From Lutibacter oceani (GTDB taxonomy: Bacteria; Bacteroidota; Bacteroidia; Flavobacteriales; Flavobacteriaceae): a DNA stretch of 64,000 bases. The stretch is from contig NZ_QTTQ01000012.1 in assembly GCF_003384935.1 (NCBI RefSeq), positions 186,001 to 250,000 on the forward strand. Reading direction: 5' to 3'. Positions 35,247 to 43,201 of the stretch are shown one piece after another. Every line of letters starts with the position of its first letter. The stretch's first letter is position 1. Both the position numbers and the translations under genes were made by a program. The notes under the pieces are model-generated. The model saw nothing but the letters and a program-made list of their open reading frames with translations, searched no databases and was not told the origin of the DNA.

Positions 35247-36773
35247 TTAATCTAAAATAATTGTACTATAAACACCTGTTAAAAACAATTTGTTTAAGGT
35301 TGATTTATCCAGGTAATAACCTTCCATAATTTGAACACCATCATTTCTGTTAGTTGTTTTATTTGTTGTTAATTTTTTATTCAAACTAATAGTAGATTTT
35401 TTACCATTTATTTGAAAAGCATATTTTGCGTTAGACAAGTTAATGTTTGCTTTTGAATAGTCTAAAATTAGGTTAAACACTTCAAAATCAGTAACTATAT
35501 TCGATATTTCTAAATTTCCAAATTTTTGGCTTAATGCAACATTACTTCCAATTTTCTCTATAGAAACATCTGATGAGTTGGAAAATAAATTACTATTTTC
35601 AAATGTTCCAAACTTGGCGTTTGGAACATTTTTTAATGTAATATTACTTGCATTTAAGGTTTCAATTTCAACCGGAGAATTGGAAAATGATAATTCATTT
35701 TTTGACCCTGTAATTAATCCCCCAACAAAATTACTGTATGACATATTAGCGGACATTTTTTTATTAGACTCCGGAATATTCACTTTACCATGTCGTACAT
35801 TTAAATCGAAAGTTGCTTTTTTAGGAACTTTAATCTTTAAATATTTTTTAATTTTAACCTTAGAATTTTTATTGGTACTATTGAGAAAATAAACGTTTTC
35901 AGTGTAATTATGTAACGAATCTAATATATTTTCGCGGTAATTATGTAATGAATCAAATTTTCCATTCTTCTTCAATCGTTTAAGTTCAGCCATAGCTGCT
36001 TTGTTAGCTTCCTTAGCCATTTTAACCTGTTCTAAAATTTCATCTCTATTTTCAAGAACATGTATTTTGGCTTCTTCAGCTACTCTTTTAGCCTCCTCTA
36101 AAGAGTGCTTAAATGCTTCTGAATTTTGGAGTTCTTTCATCTCCTTTGCTATTTCTTTTGCAGCTTTTTTGTATTCTTCTACCTGTTTTTTAAATTCGTG
36201 TGAGTTTCTCACAGAATCCAATTGTTTTTTCCAATTACTGTTCTTAAATTTTTCAACACCTTCTGACACCCTCATTTTATAGTTTTTCAAGTAGGTAGAA
36301 TCACTTTTATATAGCTGGTAATCAAATTCAAATTCGGGCATTTCAGGCATTTCGGGCATTTCAGGAAAGGGAATTTCAGGGAAATCAAAATCCATATCAG
36401 GAATTTCAAAATGAGGAATTTCAAAATCCATACCTGGAAAATCGAAATCGCTGTCAAATTCAAAGTGCATATTATCTGATAATGATGAAATTTTCACTTT
36501 ACTTTTATTTCCTAAAGCTTCAAATTTCCATTGTTTTAATATTTTTTTAGCTTCGTTTTCTTCAACCCCTTCAACTTCCATAACTGCTTCTACAGAAACT
36601 TCGTTTCTATTCCAAGTTTCAATATCAACATCCATAAAGGCTGCATTTATAACAATTTCAACATCTGAATTTACTTTAAAATTCTCTTTAATTTTTTTAT
36701 CAAAAGTTTGTGCGTTTAAAGCAACAGAAAATAGCAATAAAAAAGCTGTTATATTATATGTGTATGTTTTCAT
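35247..36773 (-). CDS. secreted coiled-coil protein with acidic-aromatic repeat region
   Basis: A 508-residue protein with a signal peptide (ITAFLLLFSVALNAQTF). Order of regions: a beta-rich N-terminal domain (about residues 25-100), a low-complexity stretch of Phe, Asp, Glu, Pro and Met (about residues 102-152, with PEMPEMPEMPEFEF), a long charged coiled coil (about 155-280), and a C-terminal beta-helix-like domain resembling DUF4097 adhesin-type repeats (about 300-508). It overlaps the anti-sigma-like gene by 20 bases and is the last gene of the second ECF operon, so it is probably the module's envelope effector or sensor. Function unknown. Confidence 0.8.
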   Translation of the reverse strand: MKTYTYNITAFLLLFSVALNAQTFDKKIKENFKVNSDVEIVINAAFMDVDIETWNRNEVSVEAVMEVEGVEENEAKKILKQWKFEALGNKSKVKISSLSDNMHFEFDSDFDFPGMDFEIPHFEIPDMDFDFPEIPFPEMPEMPEMPEFEFDYQLYKSDSTYLKNYKMRVSEGVEKFKNSNWKKQLDSVRNSHEFKKQVEEYKKAAKEIAKEMKELQNSEAFKHSLEEAKRVAEEAKIHVLENRDEILEQVKMAKEANKAAMAELKRLKKNGKFDSLHNYRENILDSLHNYTENVYFLNSTNKNSKVKIKKYLKIKVPKKATFDLNVRHGKVNIPESNKKMSANMSYSNFVGGLITGSKNELSFSNSPVEIETLNASNITLKNVPNAKFGTFENSNLFSNSSDVSIEKIGSNVALSQKFGNLEISNIVTDFEVFNLILDYSKANINLSNAKYAFQINGKKSTISLNKKLTTNKTTNRNDGVQIMEGYYLDKSTLNKLFLTGVYSTIILD

Positions 36774-37308
36774 TTTCTGATTTGTTAAGATTTTTTAATT
36801 CGTTTAATTGTTCTTTAAGTTGATACAATAGTTTTAAGCGTAATTGTAAATTATCAATTAAAGCATTAATTGTTTTTTCATTTAAACCTTGCGTATTTAG
36901 CTCTTGAGTTAACAACTTATAATCAGCAGTTAATTCACTTATTTTTTCAAAATAACCATCTAATAACTCTTTATTTTCTTTTGTTTCTTCTAAGCTGGAA
37001 ATTTCTGTATTTATACTTGCTAAATAGTAATTCTCAATTTTTTTTAACTCAGGAGAAATACTTCCTAAACTTTCTATTTTGGCTGTTTCAACAGTTTTTA
37101 CAGAAGTACTACCTGAAAAATAAAATATTGAACCTAACCCAATAATAACTATAAATGAAGCCGCTATTTTTAAAAATGGATAACTTACCTTTTTTGAAGC
37201 GTGTAATTCTTTTTGCAATTTAACCTCAAATTTAGCCCTGTGATTTTTAGAGAGCTTTTCCGTATGAATTTGTTTATCCTGTAACATTTTTTTTAAATCT
37301 TTAGGCAT
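36754..37308 (-). CDS. anti-sigma-like single-span membrane protein
   Basis: A 184-residue protein. A basic cytoplasmic N-terminus (about residues 1-43) is followed by one membrane span (YPFLKIAASFIVIIGLGSIF, about residues 43-63) and a helical coiled-coil periplasmic part (about residues 85-175). It overlaps the ECF sigma gene by 8 bases and the downstream coiled-coil protein gene by 20. Context and topology suggest the anti-sigma factor of this module, although no zinc anti-sigma motif is present. Confidence 0.78.
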   Translation of the reverse strand: MPKDLKKMLQDKQIHTEKLSKNHRAKFEVKLQKELHASKKVSYPFLKIAASFIVIIGLGSIFYFSGSTSVKTVETAKIESLGSISPELKKIENYYLASINTEISSLEETKENKELLDGYFEKISELTADYKLLTQELNTQGLNEKTINALIDNLQLRLKLLYQLKEQLNELKNLNKSENENIHI

Positions 37309-37849
37309 AATTATACGTTTTTAATTGACTTTTTAATTTGTTTTTACCACGCATTAACTGTGATCTGGAAGTAACCTCAGTAATGTTTAAAATTTGTGCA
37401 ATTTCTTGGTGATCGTAGCCTTCAATTAAATATAAGTTTAAAACAACTTTGTATTTTTCAGGTAACTTGTTAATAGCTGAAGTAACAATATTTATGTTTA
37501 CTTCTTCATTAACGGTCCAATCACTTTCATCTGCAATTGCAATATTGTTTTCTTCAATAGCAACCAATTCAATTCTTTTCTTTTTCAAATAATCAATGCA
37601 TTGATTAATTACAATTTTTTTTATCCAGGCGCCGATAGTAACTTCACCTTTAAACTTTTTAATATTTTTAAACACTTTTATAAATGCATCTTGCATTATG
37701 TCTTCAGCTACAAAGTTATCTTTAACATATCGCTGCGCTATTATAAACATGGCATCGCAATACATATCATATAATTGCATTTGCGCTTTTGCTTTATTTA
37801 GCTTGCAATCATTTACAATTTTACTGTTTAAAAGAATTGTTTTACTCAT
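37301..37849 (-). CDS. ECF-type RNA polymerase sigma factor
   Basis: A 182-residue sigma factor with region 2 (VAEDIMQDAFIKVFKNIKKF, then IGAWIKKIVINQCIDYLKKK) and region 4 (LPEKYKVVLNLYLIEGYDHQ, EIAQILNITEVTSRSQLMRG). It heads a three-gene operon with overlapping genes on the minus strand. The upstream region carries the same AAC-N16-CGTC element as the first ECF module. Likely regulates an envelope response that includes its own operon. Confidence 0.92.
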   Translation of the reverse strand: MSKTILLNSKIVNDCKLNKAKAQMQLYDMYCDAMFIIAQRYVKDNFVAEDIMQDAFIKVFKNIKKFKGEVTIGAWIKKIVINQCIDYLKKKRIELVAIEENNIAIADESDWTVNEEVNINIVTSAINKLPEKYKVVLNLYLIEGYDHQEIAQILNITEVTSRSQLMRGKNKLKSQLKTYNYA

Positions 37850-37874
37850 TCAGTTGGTTACTTCTATTATTAAA

Positions 37875-37897
37875 GACGAAACATTATTTTGTGCGTT
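37875..37897 (-). promoter_or_regulatory. candidate ECF-type autoregulated promoter, module 2
   Basis: On the minus strand AAC (37897-37895), 16 bases, CGTC (37878-37875) then TTTAATA, 25 bases before the sigma gene ATG. The elements and the spacer are identical to those before the other ECF gene at 14113. Confidence 0.55.
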
Positions 37898-37952
37898 GCA
37901 TTTTTATCAAAATAAATATTTTAAATTTACAACTTTAAATAAAGTGATCTAA

Positions 37953-38666
37953 ATGACTTACGAATTTACTATAATAGTACCTGTTTATAACGAGGCAGCT
38001 AATTTAAAACGTGTTGAGCAAGAACTTTCAAACTATATTAAAATTGCATCAAAAAAAACAAAAATTTTATTTGTAAATGACGGAAGCAAAGACAAAAGTC
38101 AAGAGTTAATTGAAGAAATTTGTGCAAATAACCTAGATTTTACTTTTATACAATTTAAAGAGAATTGTGGATTAAGTGCTGCTATTACTGCCGGATTTAA
38201 AAATGTTGATACCGAATTGGTTGGATATATAGATTCTGATTTGCAAACAGCTCCTGAAGATTTCAACTTATTATTAAAAGAAATTGGAGCGTACGATTTG
38301 GTTACTGGTGTTAGAGCAAACAGAAAAGATTCCTTTGTAAAAAATATGTCTTCAACCATTGCAAATGGAATTAGAAGAAGTTTTACGCATGATGGAATGG
38401 ATGATACAGGTTGCCCCTTAAAAGTTATAAAAACTGAATATGCCAAAAAAATACCAATGTTTAAAGGATTGCATCGTTTTTTACCTGCAATGATTTTATT
38501 ACAAAATGGTAAAATAAAACAAATTCCTGTTCAACATTTTCCTCGGATTGCAGGTGAAGCAAAATATGGTTTATGGAATCGCCTTTTAGGTCCATTAATG
38601 GATTGTTTCGCTTATTTATGGATGAAAAAGAAATATATTAATTACAAAATTGTTAAAAAAGGTTAA
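37953..38666 (+). CDS. family 2 glycosyltransferase (polyprenyl-phosphate sugar type)
   Basis: A 237-residue GT2 enzyme. The GT-A fold N-terminus is FTIIVPVYNEAANLKRVEQE, followed by VNDGSKDKS and the metal-binding YIDSDLQTAPED. It lacks the C-terminal membrane spans of ArnC/GtrB. It resembles DPM1/ArnC-type enzymes that make a polyprenyl-phosphate-linked sugar, the donor used by GT83 (ArnT-like) transferases. Three of those are encoded just downstream. Its stop codon overlaps the next start by one base, so it is coupled to the LpxB-N-domain protein. Confidence 0.88.
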   Translation: MTYEFTIIVPVYNEAANLKRVEQELSNYIKIASKKTKILFVNDGSKDKSQELIEEICANNLDFTFIQFKENCGLSAAITAGFKNVDTELVGYIDSDLQTAPEDFNLLLKEIGAYDLVTGVRANRKDSFVKNMSSTIANGIRRSFTHDGMDDTGCPLKVIKTEYAKKIPMFKGLHRFLPAMILLQNGKIKQIPVQHFPRIAGEAKYGLWNRLLGPLMDCFAYLWMKKKYINYKIVKKG

Positions 38667-39286
38667 TGAGCAATTGGATAATTTATACCGTTGGATTTAT
38701 TGCCCAGCTATTATTTTCAGGCAGGCTAATATTGCAATGGATTTTATCTGAAAAAAGTAAAAAAGTATTAACTCCATCATTATTTTGGAAACTAAGTTTA
38801 ATTGCATCTTTTCTTTTATTTGTATATGGCTATTTAAGAGATGATTTTTCAATTATGTTAGGGCAAGCCCTCACCTATTTTATTTACATACGAAATTTAC
38901 AATTACAAGGTGAATGGCAAAAAGCACCAAAACCTCTGCGATTATATTTGTACATTTTTCCGGTGCTTTTAGTTATTTATTCTTATAACAATAACACGTA
39001 CGATATTGATAAATTATTTAGAAACGATGCAATACCGGTTTGGTTACTTGTTTGGGGAAGCATTGCACAAATAATATTTACTTTAAGATTTGTGTATCAA
39101 TGGTTGTATTCAGAAAAAAATAAAGAATCTTCTTTACCATTTGGTTTTTGGCTTTTAAGTTTAATTGGCTCAATTATGATATTATTTTATGCCATATTAA
39201 GAAAAGATCCCGTACTTTTAATAGGTCATTTAATGGGATCTGTAATTTATTTTAGAAATATTCTAATTTTAAAAAAGCAGGTTTAA
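38666..39286 (+). CDS. membrane protein with duplicated LpxB N-terminal (LAB_N) domain
   Basis: A 206-residue protein made of two similar halves. FSGRLILQWILSEKSK (residues 17-32) in the first half matches FTLRFVYQWLYSEKNK (138-153) in the second, and each is followed by a P-x-x-FW-x-LSLI segment and a YFxYIRN/VIYFRN end (70-77 and 191-198). This is the LAB_N domain named after lipid-A-disaccharide synthase, but the LpxB catalytic domain is absent; the fold resembles small three-helix SemiSWEET-like membrane repeats. Such genes travel with GT2 and GT83 genes, so a role in moving or presenting the lipid-linked sugar is plausible, not shown. Confidence 0.82.
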   Translation: MSNWIIYTVGFIAQLLFSGRLILQWILSEKSKKVLTPSLFWKLSLIASFLLFVYGYLRDDFSIMLGQALTYFIYIRNLQLQGEWQKAPKPLRLYLYIFPVLLVIYSYNNNTYDIDKLFRNDAIPVWLLVWGSIAQIIFTLRFVYQWLYSEKNKESSLPFGFWLLSLIGSIMILFYAILRKDPVLLIGHLMGSVIYFRNILILKKQV

Positions 39287-39303
39287 TTAGTTTTCATTTT
39301 ATT

Positions 39304-40929
39304 ATGAAAAGCAAATTATACATTTTACTAGGTATTCTTTTTTTGCTGCTAATTTTTAAGCTTGGAAATTGGGGTTTAACTGAAAGCAGTGAGGCAAGAT
39401 ATGCTGAAATTGCAAGAGAAATGGTTGTAAGTGGCGATTACATAAATCCAACTTTACTTGGTATTAAGCACTTGCACAAACCTCCGGTAACTTATTATTT
39501 AACTGCACTTGGATATAAAATATTTGGAATCAATGAATTTGGCGCACGTTTTTTTATGCAATTAGCATTGGTTTTACAACTGGTTTTAGTTTTTAAAATA
39601 ACCTTACAATTGTTTAAAAGCGAAAAAATTGCATTAGCAGCTTTATTAATTTATTTTTCATTTCCAATAACAATTATTGCAGTACGAACATTAACTACAG
39701 ATGCTTATTTAACTACATTTATTTTAGCTTCCATTTATTTTTGGCTACAATACAAATCAAATTTAAAACCATACAATCTCTATTTATTTTACTTTTTTTT
39801 GGCATTAATCTTTGAAACAAAAGGTCCTGTAGGATTTATGATTCCGGTTACTTTTGTAGTAACCCATAAAATTTTAAATAAAGAAAAAATTGAATTCAAT
39901 ATGCATCAATATTTAGGATTCATTTTATTTCTGTTTGTTTCTTCTGCCTGGTATATTATTGTGATGTACAAAAATGATGGATTATTTGATTACTTTATTA
40001 ACAACCAACTAGTTGAAAGAGTTACTAAAAATAACTTTAAAAGAGGAAAACCATTTTGGTATTACCTGTTTTTAATGCCTTTAATTGGTATGCCATGGCT
40101 GTTTTATTTTGTTTTTTATTTTAAAAAAAATATTAAAAATATTATTCAGCATAAAAAAACCGACTTTTTATTAATTATTACTTTTTTAACCTTATTTATT
40201 TTACTTTCAATTTCAACATCTAAATTAATTTTATATGTATTGCCATTGTATTTTATTTTAGCAATTTTTTCTGCCAGATACTTAAGTTTATGTTCTGAAA
40301 AAACAATTAAAAAAATATCTAATTTATATTTTATCTTAATAATAATTGTTACTTCAGGTTTTTTTATTGCATCATTCCTAAATTTAGAATTAAAAATAAA
40401 CCGAATTTATGCATTTATAATTCTTGTGGTTTTTAGTGTTTTTGGAGCCATTTCAAACAATAAAATAGTAAACACTAATTTTATAAAACCTGCTTTTTTG
40501 GGTGCCTTATTTATTATTTCTATAATTATATCTTCAAACTATATTTTTTCCAAAAATGAATTAAAAATAAATTCTGTGAAACCACTTGCTGAATTTATTA
40601 AAAACGATTCCCAATCAGAAAATGAAGTATTAATTTATAATTATTTGCTGCCATCCTTGTCTTTTTACTTAAATAAAAATATTACTACAATTAATCACGG
40701 AAAATACACAACAACCAGGGAAGTGCAATTTGAAACCACAGATGTCTGGAAAAAAAATTTAATAAATTATTTTGACCCAAACGAACGAGAACGATTATTA
40801 AAAATTTCAAACTCTAAACCAACCTATTTAATTAAAAGAAAAAAGGATGTTTTCCCAGATACGTTAAAGGTTTTGGTGAAAACATTAAATCGCAAAAAGA
40901 ATTTTGATAAATTTGAAGTTTATTACTAA
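39304..40929 (+). CDS. ArnT-like GT83 glycosyltransferase (1 of 3)
   Basis: A 541-residue polytopic membrane enzyme of the GT-C class, about a dozen spans. The conserved first periplasmic loop reads TESSEARYAEIAREMVVSG followed by HLHKPPVTYYL, the loop that in ArnT binds the polyprenyl-phosphate donor and holds the catalytic acidic residue. A smaller soluble C-terminal domain follows. It would transfer a sugar from a polyprenyl-phosphate carrier to a lipid or glycan on the periplasmic side. Part of a run with two paralogues at 41795 and 43202. Confidence 0.87.
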   Translation: MKSKLYILLGILFLLLIFKLGNWGLTESSEARYAEIAREMVVSGDYINPTLLGIKHLHKPPVTYYLTALGYKIFGINEFGARFFMQLALVLQLVLVFKITLQLFKSEKIALAALLIYFSFPITIIAVRTLTTDAYLTTFILASIYFWLQYKSNLKPYNLYLFYFFLALIFETKGPVGFMIPVTFVVTHKILNKEKIEFNMHQYLGFILFLFVSSAWYIIVMYKNDGLFDYFINNQLVERVTKNNFKRGKPFWYYLFLMPLIGMPWLFYFVFYFKKNIKNIIQHKKTDFLLIITFLTLFILLSISTSKLILYVLPLYFILAIFSARYLSLCSEKTIKKISNLYFILIIIVTSGFFIASFLNLELKINRIYAFIILVVFSVFGAISNNKIVNTNFIKPAFLGALFIISIIISSNYIFSKNELKINSVKPLAEFIKNDSQSENEVLIYNYLLPSLSFYLNKNITTINHGKYTTTREVQFETTDVWKKNLINYFDPNERERLLKISNSKPTYLIKRKKDVFPDTLKVLVKTLNRKKNFDKFEVYY

Positions 40930-40954
40930 AAACCAAATAAGAAAATATTAACTG

Positions 40955-40962
40955 TATATTTG
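40955..40962 (+). promoter_or_regulatory. -7 box inside the glycosyltransferase island
   Basis: TATATTTG, a perfect TAnnTTTG element, 71 bases before the ATG at 41034. The 104-base gap it sits in divides the island into two transcription units. Confidence 0.5.
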
Positions 40963-41033
40963 TTGCTGTACATTATATTAAATATTTAGTGTATTCCAAT
41001 TTATAAAAACTGTGTTTTAACTACCAAATTAGA

Positions 41034-41792
41034 ATGACTGAAAAATTTAAGTTGTGTATTGTAATTCCATGTTATAATGAAGAAAAAAGATTAAATACAG
41101 CAAATATTTCCTCTTTTTTAAAGTCACAAAAAAACGTTTTATTATGTTTTGTTAACGATGGTTCTAATGATAATACGTTAACAATACTTCATAAAATTAA
41201 AGACGATTTCCCTAACAATGTGGAAGTAATTTCAATGGATAAAAATTCTGGAAAAGCTGAAACTGTCAGGTTTGGTGTACAACATTGCAATACAAACTTT
41301 ACTATTGAAAAAATTGCCTATTTAGATGCAGATTTTGCAACTACATTAGAGGAATGTTTTGAAATTAGCGAACTGGTAAATGATGAGATTGTGTTTGCAT
41401 TTGGTTCAAGAATTTCAAAAATTGACAACAATATTCAACGAAAAAAATTCCGACATTTAATTGGTCGAATAATAGCTACTTTTATTTCAAATCAATTAAA
41501 ATTAACAGTTTACGACACACAATGTGGCTGTAAAATATTTAATGCTGAACTTTCTAAAAGTCTTTTTTCTGAAAAATTCATTTCAAAATGGTTGTTTGAT
41601 GTAGAAATTTTTAATAGAATGATTGTACTCTTTGGCCGAAAAAAAATGGTTTCAATATGTAAAGAAGTTCCTTTAAAAACCTGGATAGATTATGACGAAT
41701 CTAAAGTTAAAATAACTTATTTCTTTAAACTTTGGCTCGATTTATACCAAATAGGAAAAACTTATAAAACTAGAAAAAATCATTTGCATTAA
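41034..41792 (+). CDS. family 2 glycosyltransferase (dolichyl/polyprenyl-phosphate type)
   Basis: A 252-residue GT2 enzyme with KLCIVIPCYNEEKRLNTANI, FVNDGSNDNTL, the metal site YLDADFATTLEE and the acceptor-side DTQCGCKIFNAELSK motif typical of ALG5/DPM1-like polyprenyl-phosphate glucosyl- or mannosyltransferases. It is only distantly similar to the GT2 at 37953, so the island seems able to make two different lipid-linked donors. The ArnT-like gene at 41795 starts after 2 bases. Confidence 0.87.
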   Translation: MTEKFKLCIVIPCYNEEKRLNTANISSFLKSQKNVLLCFVNDGSNDNTLTILHKIKDDFPNNVEVISMDKNSGKAETVRFGVQHCNTNFTIEKIAYLDADFATTLEECFEISELVNDEIVFAFGSRISKIDNNIQRKKFRHLIGRIIATFISNQLKLTVYDTQCGCKIFNAELSKSLFSEKFISKWLFDVEIFNRMIVLFGRKKMVSICKEVPLKTWIDYDESKVKITYFFKLWLDLYQIGKTYKTRKNHLH

Positions 41793-41794
41793 TT

Positions 41795-43195
41795 ATGAAA
41801 TTATTTTCTAAAAAAATATCACCATATACTTTTTGGGTTGTTTTACTAATTTTAATTAGAGCTTTTTTAAATTATGCCATTCCATTAATGGATAAAACCG
41901 AGGCACGCTATTCTGAAATTGCCAGAATAATGGCAGAAACAAATAACTGGACCACCTTACAAATTGATTATGGTGTTCCTTTTTGGGCAAAACCTCCTTT
42001 ATCCACTTGGCTTTCTGCAATAAGTTTTAACATATTTGGAGTAAATGAATTTGCTGTTAGGTTTCCATATTTACTGCTAAATATTTTGGTTATTTTACTA
42101 GTTGGAAAATATGCAAAACGCAAAGGATTGGATTTTTTACTACCAGCTTTAATTTTACTTACAATTCCAGAATTCCTATTGCATACTGGAGTAGTATCCA
42201 CAGATACCGCTTTGGCATTTTGTGTAACTTTAGTAATGATTTCTTTTTGGGAAGGTATACATAATAAAGAGCAAACTTTTTGGAAATACCTCTTTTTTGC
42301 AGGATTAGGATTGGGGTTATTAGCAAAAGGCCCTATAATAATTATACTAACAGCTCCTCCAGTTTTTGTTTGGATGGTGCTTTTTAAACAATACAAAACC
42401 GTTTGGAAAAAACTCCCTTGGATTGTAGGAATAATTATAACAGCTATAATTGCAATACCGTGGTATTATTTAGCTGAACAAAAAACACCCGGATTTATAG
42501 ATTACTTTATTGTAGGTGAACACTTTAAACGCTTTTTAAGTTCTGGTTGGAAAGGCGACAAATATGGTTTCCCTAAATCGCAACCACTAGGAATGATTTG
42601 GGTATTTTTATTTGTTTTTGCCATTCCTTGGATTCAAATATTAATAAGTAAACTCTGGAAGAACAAATCAATTTTATTTAAAAATAAATGGGTTTCTTTT
42701 TTACTTTTTTGGCTTTTATGGACTCCTTTATTTTTTACGGTTTCTAAAAGTTTAATTCACCCATATATTATGCCAATTATGGTTCCAATTGCACTTTTAA
42801 TAACCTATTGGTGGGAAGATCTTAAATACCCAAAAAGAATTATTGACATCGGTTTGGTATTTCCAATTTTAGCTCTTGTAGTATATATTGCGATATCATT
42901 TACTTCAAAAAAAGATTTTTATATTAATTCGGACAAGTATTTTATTGAACAACATATAAATGATAACCTCCCAATTTTTCATTGGGAAACTAAAAGTTAT
43001 TCTGGTCAATTTTATTCAAAAGGAAAATTAAAAGCGATGGAAAATGCTCAAGCCTTAACAGAACAGCTTTCATTAAAAAAACCGTTTCTACTAATTATTC
43101 CTCATAAAAAAATTAAAAATATTGATGAGAATACTATGAGCCAATTAAAAGAGTTAGCGTCAAATTATAAGAAAAGTATCTATATTTTCAACTAA
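41795..43195 (+). CDS. ArnT-like GT83 glycosyltransferase (2 of 3)
   Basis: A 466-residue GT-C membrane enzyme, shorter than its two paralogues in the C-terminal domain. First periplasmic loop: MDKTEARYSEIARIMAETNN and FWAKPPLSTWL; then INIFGVNEFAVRFPYLL-like helices and LLAKGPIIIILTAPPVFVW. About eleven spans. It is 2 bases after the second GT2 gene and 6 before the third ArnT-like gene. The acceptor is unknown. Confidence 0.87.
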   Translation: MKLFSKKISPYTFWVVLLILIRAFLNYAIPLMDKTEARYSEIARIMAETNNWTTLQIDYGVPFWAKPPLSTWLSAISFNIFGVNEFAVRFPYLLLNILVILLVGKYAKRKGLDFLLPALILLTIPEFLLHTGVVSTDTALAFCVTLVMISFWEGIHNKEQTFWKYLFFAGLGLGLLAKGPIIIILTAPPVFVWMVLFKQYKTVWKKLPWIVGIIITAIIAIPWYYLAEQKTPGFIDYFIVGEHFKRFLSSGWKGDKYGFPKSQPLGMIWVFLFVFAIPWIQILISKLWKNKSILFKNKWVSFLLFWLLWTPLFFTVSKSLIHPYIMPIMVPIALLITYWWEDLKYPKRIIDIGLVFPILALVVYIAISFTSKKDFYINSDKYFIEQHINDNLPIFHWETKSYSGQFYSKGKLKAMENAQALTEQLSLKKPFLLIIPHKKIKNIDENTMSQLKELASNYKKSIYIFN

Positions 43196-43201
43196 AAAGA
43201 A

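Noticed and set aside
38666-39286. Lipid-A-disaccharide synthase (LpxB)
   Set aside because: Only the small membrane LAB_N domain is present, twice; the LpxB glycosyltransferase domain is missing.
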